This document shows positions 55,867 through 64,000 of a DNA stretch of 64,000 bases, in pieces. Each line of letters begins with the position of its first letter. Position 1 is the first letter of the stretch. Source of the DNA: Psychromicrobium silvestre (GTDB lineage: Bacteria > Actinomycetota > Actinomycetes > Actinomycetales > Micrococcaceae); NCBI RefSeq assembly GCF_013408295.1, contig NZ_JACBYQ010000001.1, positions 372,001 through 436,000 of the forward strand, in the 5' to 3' direction. The position numbers and the translations under genes were made by a program. The notes under the pieces are model-generated. The model did no database searches. It was not told where the DNA came from and saw only the letters and a list, made by a program, of their open reading frames with translations.

Positions 55867-56663
55867 GTGTATTCCGTGACGGCAAATTCTCAAAAAACCC
55901 GGTCGGCGGCAGCCGCTGGGGTGCCGGCGGGGACAGTTTCGTCCGCCAGTGGCACAGAGAGCGATGAGCGCACCCGTGATCGGGTGCGCAGCGCGGTGCT
56001 GGAACACGGCCCGGTGAGTGCCGCCCAACTGGGTTCTTTACTCGGACTAACTCCGGCGGCTATTCGCCGCCACTTGGACCACCTGGAGAAAATCGGGGTG
56101 ATCGAGGTCAAATTGGTTCGTGGCACCGGTACTGGGGCTGGTCGACCGGCCCGACGTTACGTACTTTCCAGTCAGGGCCAATCGGGGCTGGGAAACGATT
56201 ATCTACAAATCGCCAGAACCGCGCTCAGTCAATTGGTTGCCGCCAATGGCAAGGATGCCATCAAAACCTTCGCGGAGAACCGCTTCGCAGCCATGAAAAC
56301 GCGTTACGAACCGTTGCTCGCCCAGGCTGGGGACGACGTCGTCCTCCGCGCCGAAATCCTTTCCGAGGCGCTTAGCGCTGATGGCTACGTAGCCTCCTCC
56401 CATAAATTGCTGGGCACCGGTCCTTTGCAAGCCGTGCAGCTGTGCCAGGGGCACTGTCCGGTGCTTGAATTGGCGGTCGAATACCCGGAGTTCTGCGAGG
56501 CAGAGACCGAGGCGTTTTCTGATCTGCTCGGCTTGGACGTGCGGAGACTTTCCACCCTAGCCAGCGGCGGCCACGTTTGCACCACCCACATTCCTACCGG
56601 TCGTTCTTCAGTAGAGGGCGAATCGGGACAGGCACAACTTCGATCTGCAGGAAGGCAGTTGCG

Positions 56664-56667
<4 letters not shown>
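55867..56667 (+). CDS. sufR: SufR-type Fe-S-responsive transcriptional regulator
   Basis: This 266-residue regulator has a winged helix-turn-helix (~40–100; [32 protein letters not shown]). A C-terminal domain has cysteines in LCQGHCP, EFCE and HVCTTH suited to an Fe-S cluster. SufR represses the suf operon when clusters are plentiful. It heads the operon and overlaps sufB by 4 bp. Confidence 0.92.
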
Positions 56668-58135
<1,468 letters not shown>

Positions 58136-58136
<1 letters not shown>

Positions 58137-59386
58137 TGGAGAAGTTAGTAGTGAGCGCACCAGTAGAGACTGCAAATAGCAAGGCTGCCATCTCCGGGAT
58201 GAGCGAAGAAGGGGAGACCCTGCTCGACTCGAAGGTGGATAAGCACCATAGTCACGGCACCGAGGTAATGGCTTCCCGCGCCGAGCGGTTGACCAGCTTC
58301 TCGGTAGAGGATTTCAAAATCCCCAGCGGCTTCGAGGAGGAATGGCGTTTCACCCCGGTGAAGAAGCTCGCCAATCTGTTCTCGGAGACCCCGGGCGAGG
58401 TGGCCGCGGTTGACTATGCCATCGAGCTGCCCGAAGGCGTTGTGGAAGGGAGCCTGGCCATTGGCCAAGCCCCCCGGGGCACCGCGTTGGTTCCTGCCGA
58501 CCGGGCTGCCGCAGTTGCTTCGGCCGACGTCGCAGCAGCGCATTACTTCGGCATCCCGGCGGGGCAGGAACTCTCCGAGCCGCTTAAACTCACCATTACT
58601 GGTCAAGGTGAAGGCCTCCGGGCTAATTCGCATTGCGTTTTGGAAGCCGGCGCGAACTCGCGTGCTGTAGTGATCCTCGATCATCACGGAAGCGCCGATT
58701 TCAACGGAAACCTTGAGATTATTGTGGGCGAAGGCGCCGAGTTGACCGTGGTCAGCGTGCAGCGCTGGGAGGACACCGCCAAGCACCTGGGGCAACACGA
58801 TGCCCTGATTGCTAAGGACGCGAAGTACAAGCATGTGGCAGTCACCTTGGGCGGGGCCATTGTGCGGCTCAACGTGAACGCCCGTTACGCGGGTGAAGGC
58901 GCAGAAGCAGAGCTTTTCGGACTCTACTTCGCCGATGCCGGTCAGCACTTGGAACACCGCACCTACATCGATCACAATGTGCCGAACTCGAAGTCCAATG
59001 TGCTCTACAAGGGCGCTTTGCAGGGCGCGCAGGCGCATACCGTCTGGGTTGGCGATGTACTGATCCAGAAACAAGCCGTCGGCACCGACAGCTATGAGAA
59101 GAACCAGAACCTGATCCTGACCGACGGCGCCCGGGCCGATTCGGTGCCGAACCTGGAAATCGAGACCGGTTTGATCGAAGGAGCCGGCCACGCTAGCTCG
59201 ACCGGGCGCTTCGACGACGAACACCTGTTCTACCTGATGGCTCGTGGCATCTCGGAGCGGGACGCTCGGCTGCTGGTGGTTCGTGGTTACCTCAACGAGG
59301 TTATCCAGAAGATCAAGGTACCCGCGCTCGAAGCGGAACTCGTCGAAGCGCTGGAGCGCGAACTCGAGGCTTCGGGAGCACTGTAG
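58136..59386 (+). CDS. sufD: Fe-S cluster assembly protein SufD
   Basis: This ~416-residue SufB-like partner of the SufBCD complex has the conserved beta-helix core and ending IETGLIEGAGHASSTGRFDDEHLFYLMARGISERDARLLVVRGY. Start choice is uncertain: ATG 58136 overlaps the sufB stop, whereas GTG 58151 lies 9 bases after GGAG and may be the real start. The ferredoxin gene begins immediately after its stop. Confidence 0.95.
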
Positions 59387-59728
59387 ATGGCTGCGGAGCT
59401 GGTGTGTCGAGTGGATGAAGTTGAGGTTAAAAGCGCACTTCGCGTGGAGATTGACGACATCCCGGTGGCTATTGTGAAGGATTCCGAGGGTGCCTTGCAC
59501 GCCATCGGAGATACCTGTTCTCACGCTGAGATCTCGCTCAGTGAAGGCGACGTCGAAGGGTGCACGATCGAGTGTTGGGCACACGGCTCCAGCTTCGATC
59601 TGAATTCCGGCCAGCCGCTCACCTTGCCCGCCTATGAACCGATTCCGGTATTCGCCTTGAGTGTCGAGGGTGATGACGTCTATGTGGATGTCGCCACCAT
59701 ACTCAACGGCGTAGAGCCGATCAATTAG
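59387..59728 (+). CDS. Rieske-type ferredoxin in suf operon
   Basis: This 113-residue Rieske [2Fe-2S] protein has cluster motifs CSHAEISLSEG and CWAHGSSFDLNSG (C-X-H…C-X2-H). It resembles ferredoxin subunits of non-heme oxygenases but sits inside the suf operon, as in other actinobacteria, where it may carry electrons for cluster assembly. Start follows the sufD stop with no gap. Confidence 0.93.
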   Translation: MAAELVCRVDEVEVKSALRVEIDDIPVAIVKDSEGALHAIGDTCSHAEISLSEGDVEGCTIECWAHGSSFDLNSGQPLTLPAYEPIPVFALSVEGDDVYVDVATILNGVEPIN

Positions 59729-59752
59729 AGACCTTTAAGGAAAGAAGAAGAT

Positions 59753-60532
59753 ATGTCCACCCTGGAAATCAAGGACCTGCACGTCAGCATTGAGACGGAG
59801 CAGGGCAAAAAGGAAATCCTCAAGGGCGTTAGCCTGACCATCAAAACGGGGGAGACGCACGCCATTATGGGCCCCAACGGTTCCGGCAAGTCCACCCTGG
59901 CCTCCACCATCGCCGGGCACCCGCGTTATTTGGTGGATTCCGGCACGATTACCTTAGACGGCGAAGACGTACTGGCCATGAGCGTGGATCAGCGCGCCCG
60001 GGCCGGTCTTTTCCTGGCCATGCAGTACCCGGTGGAGATCCCCGGTGTCACCATGAGCAACTTCCTGCGCACCGCGAAAACTGCCATTGACGGTGAGGCT
60101 CCCGCGCTGCGGACCTGGACCAAGGACGTCAAAGCGGCAATGACTCAGCTCCGGATCGATCCGGACTTTGCTCAGCGCAATGTCAACGAAGGCTTCTCCG
60201 GCGGTGAGAAGAAGCGTCACGAGATCCTCCAGTTGGAACTCTTCGCGCCGAAGTTTGCCGTGCTTGACGAGACCGACTCGGGTCTGGACGTGGATGCGCT
60301 CAAGATCGTTTCCGAGGGCGTCAACCGCGCCCAAGAGGGCGGCAAAATGGGCACCCTGCTGATCACTCACTACACCCGGATTCTGCGTTACATCAAGCCG
60401 GAGTTCGTGCACGTCTTCGTTGATGGCAAGGTTGCCGAAGAGGGCGGGCCGGAACTTGCGGACCGCTTGGAAGAAGAAGGTTATGACCGCTTCCTGGCCG
60501 AGGCTGTTCCGGCCGTGGCCGAGCAGGCTTAA
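59753..60532 (+). CDS. sufC: Fe-S cluster assembly ATPase SufC
   Basis: This 259-residue ABC-type ATPase of SufBCD has Walker A MGPNGSGKSTLASTIAG, the family-specific signature FSGGEKKRHEILQLELF, and Walker B-like FAVLDETDSGLDVDAL. It supplies the conformational energy for cluster assembly. Ribosome site GGAAAGAAG precedes the ATG. Confidence 0.97.
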   Translation: MSTLEIKDLHVSIETEQGKKEILKGVSLTIKTGETHAIMGPNGSGKSTLASTIAGHPRYLVDSGTITLDGEDVLAMSVDQRARAGLFLAMQYPVEIPGVTMSNFLRTAKTAIDGEAPALRTWTKDVKAAMTQLRIDPDFAQRNVNEGFSGGEKKRHEILQLELFAPKFAVLDETDSGLDVDALKIVSEGVNRAQEGGKMGTLLITHYTRILRYIKPEFVHVFVDGKVAEEGGPELADRLEEEGYDRFLAEAVPAVAEQA

Positions 60533-60541
60533 GCTGAGATT

Positions 60542-60859
60542 ATGAGCGCAACAGTAGAACTGCCGGAGCTGGAAGAGGCTCTTAGGGACGTGATTGATCC
60601 CGAGCTGGGGGTCAATGTGGTCGATCTGGGCCTGCTCTACGGCCTCAAATACGCCGAAGACGGCGCCTTGCTGCTCGATATGACGCTAACCACGGCTGCT
60701 TGCCCACTGCAAGATGTTATCGAGGAGCAGGTGGAGAGCGCCCTGGGCGGCTTAGTGGACGAGTGGCGGATCAACTGGGTCTGGATGCCGCCGTGGGGTC
60801 CAGAGAAAATCACCGAGGACGGTCGCGATCAGATGCGTGCCCTAGGCTTCAACATCTAA
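60542..60859 (+). CDS. MIP18/DUF59 Fe-S assembly factor (SufT-like)
   Basis: This 105-residue MIP18-family protein has DVIDPELGVNVVDLGLLYGL and the conserved cysteine region TTAACPLQD. Such SufT-type proteins help load Fe-S clusters onto target enzymes. It closes the operon ten bases after sufC. No sufS or sufU follows here, so cysteine desulfurase must be encoded elsewhere. Confidence 0.92.
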   Translation: MSATVELPELEEALRDVIDPELGVNVVDLGLLYGLKYAEDGALLLDMTLTTAACPLQDVIEEQVESALGGLVDEWRINWVWMPPWGPEKITEDGRDQMRALGFNI

Positions 60860-60864
60860 GCAAC

Positions 60865-60926
60865 CGCGAGTGCACAGTTAAGGCCCATGTTCAACCATGA
60901 ACATGGGCCTTAACTGTGCACTCGCG
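60865..60926. repeat. 29-bp-arm perfect inverted repeat after the suf operon
   Basis: Arms of 29 bp (60865–60893 and 60898–60926), starting CGCGAGTGCACAG and ending CTGTGCACTCGCG, enclose a four-base loop (ACCA). It lies between two convergent genes and could serve as a two-way terminator, though it is far longer than needed. Shares CGAGTG…CACTCG ends with 26291–26349. Confidence 0.9.
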
Positions 60927-60965
60927 CGGAGGGTTTGTGGCGCGGAGGGTTCGATCTTGAAGGCG

Positions 60966-61883
60966 CTAGGGCGTGGACACCGCGAAGGTGTCGCACTTTG
61001 TCAGGCTGCCGTTCTGGAAGCCGATGGTCAGCCACTTTTGTCGTTGTGCGCTGGAACCGTGGGTCCAGGACTCCGGATTACTCTGCCCGGTTGCAGCTTC
61101 CTGAATCCGGTCGTCACCCACCGAGGACGCCGCCGAGAGCGCATCATTGAGGTCTTTCTGGGTGATCGACTTCAAGAAGGGCTGTCCGGTGGCTGGGTCC
61201 TTCGTGGTGGTGGCGTACTTGATCCAAATTCCGGCGTAGCAGTCGGCCTGCAATTCCACCCTGACCGAGCCCGAGCTGGCACCCTGCGGGTCGTCCTGAG
61301 CCTGCGAAATGTTCCCCAGAACGTCCTGGATGTGGTGACCGAACTCGTGTGCCACCACATACTCCTGAGCTAGCGGACCGCCCGAGGAACCAAAGCGGTC
61401 GACCAGCTCTTGGAAGAAGCCGGGGTCGAAGTAGGCGGTCTTATCGCCGGGGCAATAGAACGGCCCGACGTCGGTGCTTGCCGGTCCACAGGCGGTGCTG
61501 GTCTGTTGGCTGAAAAGTACGGTCTTGATCTTGCCGTAACTCGCTCCGCCGTTCTGCTTCAAATAGCTCGGCCAGAAGGCATTGAGGCTATTCACGGTTG
61601 CGTTGATCCGACAATCCAGACGATTGTTCGCATCTGCACCAGTTTTACACAGTTGCGCCGCGCTACTGGCACCGATGGCTGCGGTTTCCTGTTGGCCACT
61701 GCCGCCGTCGATAGCTCCGGCAATGCCATTGAGTAGCCCGGAATTAACTCCGAAATAACCGCCGACCAATAGGATCAACGCGCCCACAATGCCGATGCCG
61801 GTTTTGCCTCCGCGGCCCATTCCGGGGCCACGACGATCCTCGACCTGCGAGGAGTCAATTTGGGTGCCTTCGTTAAAACTCAT
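60966..61883 (-). CDS. neutral zinc metallopeptidase (YpfJ-like)
   Basis: This 305-residue membrane-anchored peptidase has one N-terminal helix (~32–52, TGIGIVGALILLVGGYFGV) after a short polar stretch. The zinc motif HEFGHHIQ (HExxH-type) follows near residue 180. The domain layout matches YpfJ-type neutral zinc metallopeptidases, predicted to act outside the cell. The ATG at 61883 is preferred; longer in-frame readings start within unrelated upstream sequence and overlap the galE promoter. Confidence 0.9.
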   Translation of the reverse strand: MSFNEGTQIDSSQVEDRRGPGMGRGGKTGIGIVGALILLVGGYFGVNSGLLNGIAGAIDGGSGQQETAAIGASSAAQLCKTGADANNRLDCRINATVNSLNAFWPSYLKQNGGASYGKIKTVLFSQQTSTACGPASTDVGPFYCPGDKTAYFDPGFFQELVDRFGSSGGPLAQEYVVAHEFGHHIQDVLGNISQAQDDPQGASSGSVRVELQADCYAGIWIKYATTTKDPATGQPFLKSITQKDLNDALSAASSVGDDRIQEAATGQSNPESWTHGSSAQRQKWLTIGFQNGSLTKCDTFAVSTP

Positions 61884-61970
61884 GCACCAAGGATGCCATA
61901 GCAATCGAGTGCGGTAATATTCTGGACGGCGGAGTTGATGGGCAATTCTGCCGAAAACAGTGAGGACACA

Positions 61971-62987
61971 GTGAAAATTCTGGTTACCGGCGGCGCTGGA
62001 TATATTGGCTCTCATACCGTTCTGCAGCTCTTGGAAAAGGGGCATGAACTGGTGGTGGTGGACAATCTACTGAATTCCTCTGCCGAGTCCCTGGACCGCG
62101 TTCGCCAGTTGACCGGTCGGGAAGTAAGTTTTCACCAGATCGACCTGTTGGATGAGCAAGCAGTGGAAGAAGTCTTCGCCCAGGAAGCGCCGGAAGCCGT
62201 GGTGCATTTCGCCGGTTTAAAGGCCGTCGGGGAGTCGGTAGCAGAGCCGCTGCTCTATTACCGCAATAACTTGATCGGTACTCTGAACCTGCTGCAGAGT
62301 ATGCAAAAACATGAGATAAAGAAACTCGTTTTCAGCTCCTCAGCCACCGTCTATAGCGCGACGGCGAGTAGCCCGCTCGTGGAAAAATCGGAACTAGGTG
62401 CGACTAATCCTTATGGCCGCACCAAGCAGCAAATCGAAGAGATTCTGAGCGATTTAGGAGCCTCCGACCCGCAGTGGCGGATCGCCCTGCTGCGTTACTT
62501 CAATCCGGTGGGTGCTCATGCCTCGGGCCGGATCGGTGAAGACCCCAGCGGCATCCCTAATAATCTGCTGCCCTTCGTGGCTCAGGTAGCGGTGGGTCGC
62601 CGTGAACAAGTCACTGTCTTTGGGCATGACTATCCGACCACGGACGGCACCGGAGTGCGCGACTACATTCATGTGGTGGACTTAGCGGACGGGCACTTGG
62701 CCGCGCTTGATTACCTGGAAGAGAACGCCGGAGTGTATCGCTGGAACCTCGGTACCGGTCGTGGCTATTCGGTGCTTGAGGTGATTGCGGCCTTCCAGAA
62801 GGTCTCCGGGCGGAAGATCAACTACGTGCTTGGCGATCGGCGGCCCGGTGACCTGGCTACGTCCTTTGCCGATGCCTCGGCAGCCCTAGCGCAATTGAGC
62901 TGGTCGGCGACTCGCGATCTGGAAGAAATGTGCGCCGACCACTGGCGCTGGCAGGAACAAAATCCGCAGGGCTATCAGTCCGCCTGA
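61971..62987 (+). CDS. galE: UDP-glucose 4-epimerase
   Basis: This 338-residue extended SDR epimerase has the NAD-binding VTGGAGYIGSHT near its start. It also has VVHFAGLKAVGES, the catalytic triad region SSSATVYS and YGRTKQQIEE, and the ending DRRPGDLATSFAD. The GTG at 61971 gives the canonical start MKILVTGGAGYIGSHT with ribosome site GAGGA; TTG 61935 or ATG 61938 would add a dozen polar residues. It makes UDP-galactose for polysaccharides. Confidence 0.95.
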   Translation: MKILVTGGAGYIGSHTVLQLLEKGHELVVVDNLLNSSAESLDRVRQLTGREVSFHQIDLLDEQAVEEVFAQEAPEAVVHFAGLKAVGESVAEPLLYYRNNLIGTLNLLQSMQKHEIKKLVFSSSATVYSATASSPLVEKSELGATNPYGRTKQQIEEILSDLGASDPQWRIALLRYFNPVGAHASGRIGEDPSGIPNNLLPFVAQVAVGRREQVTVFGHDYPTTDGTGVRDYIHVVDLADGHLAALDYLEENAGVYRWNLGTGRGYSVLEVIAAFQKVSGRKINYVLGDRRPGDLATSFADASAALAQLSWSATRDLEEMCADHWRWQEQNPQGYQSA

Positions 62988-63625
62988 TCGCCGATTCCCC
63001 GAGCGGCCAGGGCCTCCCCGGTGGATTGAGCCAAGGCCACGGTGGCAATGACGGTGGGCAGCAGATGGGCACGTGGGCTGCGTTCCAGTCCGCGTGCCTT
63101 GGCTGCGTCATGCACATCGGCATAAGCACCTAGCAGATACGGCACGCTGCGGAACATGATGCTCACGGTGAGCGCGAAGCGTTCGGGATCGGCGCCGAGG
63201 AAACGCAGTGGCCGGATCAGCGAGGTCAAACCGTCGAGAACTTCCTGCGGCTTGCTGCTGAGGCTCAGCAGGCTAGCAGCGTAAACGCAACTGAGCATCA
63301 CCAAGACTATATTGGCGGCAATCGGTAGTCCCGCCGCCCAGCCGTTCAACAGGCATTGATAACCGGAAAGTATGAACAACACCGGCCAGAGCAGTTTGAG
63401 CGGAGCGAGCAGAACCCGCCGGGGGAGCCTGGCGCTGATGAACGCCAGCAAAATGATGAGCAATAGCGCCGAAAGGGCCAGCCAACCCGGGGGCCAGAGC
63501 AGCGGGAGTAAGTAACACAACACGCCGACCACGGCCATCCCCAGCAGCTTGAGTAAATAGGGGCTGCGATGCAGGAAACTATCGCCCGCAATATATTGAC
63601 CCACCAGGAAGCTATGCCCGCGCAT
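62975..63625 (-). CDS. ECF transporter transmembrane component (EcfT/BioN-like)
   Basis: This 216-residue membrane protein has about five helices. Its cytoplasmic coupling segments resemble EcfT/CbiQ proteins (DVHDAAKARGLERSP, with the conserved A-R-G motif). It couples ATPase subunits to a substrate-binding S protein of vitamin or cobalt importers. It starts right after the ATPase gene, consistent with a bioYMN-type operon for biotin. Its 3' end overlaps the convergent galE end by 13 bp. Confidence 0.88.
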   Translation of the reverse strand: MRGHSFLVGQYIAGDSFLHRSPYLLKLLGMAVVGVLCYLLPLLWPPGWLALSALLLIILLAFISARLPRRVLLAPLKLLWPVLFILSGYQCLLNGWAAGLPIAANIVLVMLSCVYAASLLSLSSKPQEVLDGLTSLIRPLRFLGADPERFALTVSIMFRSVPYLLGAYADVHDAAKARGLERSPRAHLLPTVIATVALAQSTGEALAARGIGDQAD

Positions 63626-64000
63626 TCAGGCCTTCCAGGTCTTCGCCCTGGCGAGGGCCAGTTCTCGGTACTGCCGAACACCCGCTACCGGATCGCCGTC
63701 GTACACCACCTTGGCTTGATCGATCACCAGCAAACGTTCCGCGCGGCAGGCCAGCTCCAAATCGTGGCTGGCCAGCACCACTTGTTGCTCCAGCCCGGCC
63801 AGCAACTCGACCAGCCGATGCGTGTTGACCAGATCTAGCAGCGTTGTTGGCTCATCAAGGACCAGGATTTTCGGTTGAACCGCAAGCACACTACTGAGCG
63901 CCACCAGTTGGCGTTCGCCGCCGGAAAGCGAATACACGCTGTGTTCCGCCAGCGATTCCAGCCCAAAGCGCTCCAGCACCTGCAATGCCGCAGCTCTTCG
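63626..64000 (-). CDS. ECF transporter ATP-binding protein (BioM-like), 5' partial
   Basis: The visible ~124 C-terminal residues include the ABC signature LSGGERQLVALSSVLA, Walker B ILVLDEPTTLLDLVN and the H-loop LASHDLELA. The gene continues past the window edge, where the Walker A region would lie. It precedes the EcfT gene with no gap. Together they look like the energy-coupling module of a biotin-type ECF importer, but the S component is not in view. Confidence 0.9.
   Translation of the reverse strand, partial: RRAAALQVLERFGLESLAEHSVYSLSGGERQLVALSSVLAVQPKILVLDEPTTLLDLVNTHRLVELLAGLEQQVVLASHDLELACRAERLLVIDQAKVVYDGDPVAGVRQYRELALARAKTWKA

Noticed and set aside
61884-62045. N-terminal extension of the zinc metallopeptidase
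   Set aside because: The added residues show no conservation and overlap the galE start region; MSFNEG at 61883 precedes the expected membrane anchor.

Overview
The window reads as a chromosomal segment of a high-to-moderate GC actinobacterium, most likely an Arthrobacter-like Micrococcaceae (inference). The evidence is the block uvrB–TerC–uvrA–uvrC–rapZ–yvcK–whiA–gap–pgk–tpiA–secG–(pgl–opcA–zwf–pgi–tal–tkt)–ctaB/ctaA–suf, together with WhiA, OpcA, a CoaE-GrpB fusion tail and many leaderless starts preceded by TANNNT hexamers. Almost all of the sequence is coding. I found no tRNA, rRNA, transposase, prophage or CRISPR array.

Layout. 1–4.6 kb: tail of CoaE-GrpB, a small membrane protein, uvrB, and a TerC-family metal exporter behind a probable yybP-ykoY manganese riboswitch. 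4.6–14.8 kb: a mixed accessory stretch with two MFS transporters, a proline iminopeptidase-like hydrolase, a GNAT enzyme, an ArsR-type regulator with tandem operator-like repeats, a Ski2-like helicase, trans-aconitate methyltransferase, a metallo-beta-lactamase-fold hydrolase, and MarR and GntR regulators. 14.8–24.3 kb: uvrA (with a LexA-like box), a HAD phosphatase, a PlsC acyltransferase, uvrC and rapZ–yvcK–whiA. 24.4–27.6 kb: sodA, gap, pgk. 27.8–36.1 kb: an inserted locus with flavin reductase, two luciferase-like monooxygenases, a FAD/NAD(P)-binding protein, a GNAT acetyltransferase and a polar amino-acid-type ABC importer. It resembles the Bacillus ytmI/yxe S-substituted cysteine salvage operons and splits the usual gap–pgk–tpiA–secG order. 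36.2–37.3 kb: tpiA, secG. 37.4–41.3 kb: a five-gene cassette of type VII-secretion flavour, with a small helical protein, a 446-residue protein with a C-terminal glycine zipper, a membrane protein and two unrecognised proteins. 41.3–49.6 kb: the pentose phosphate/glucose-6-phosphate operon tkt–tal–pgi–zwf–opcA–pgl on the minus strand. 49.7–53.7 kb: heme O and heme A synthases, separated by an unusual repeat region, then an ABC exporter. 53.7–60.9 kb: a MecA-like penicillin-binding protein and sufR–sufB–sufD–Rieske–sufC–sufT. 60.9–64 kb: a zinc metallopeptidase, galE and the end of a biotin-type ECF transporter operon.

Functionally the window links nucleotide excision repair, central carbon metabolism (glycolysis, NADPH generation, control by RapZ/YvcK), Fe-S cluster assembly and heme A supply. 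The parts least explained by known housekeeping are the type VII-like cassette (37.4–41.3 kb), the sulfur-type locus (27.8–36.1 kb), the symmetric repeat region between ctaB and ctaA (50.73–50.99 kb), and a set of long perfect intergenic palindromes.
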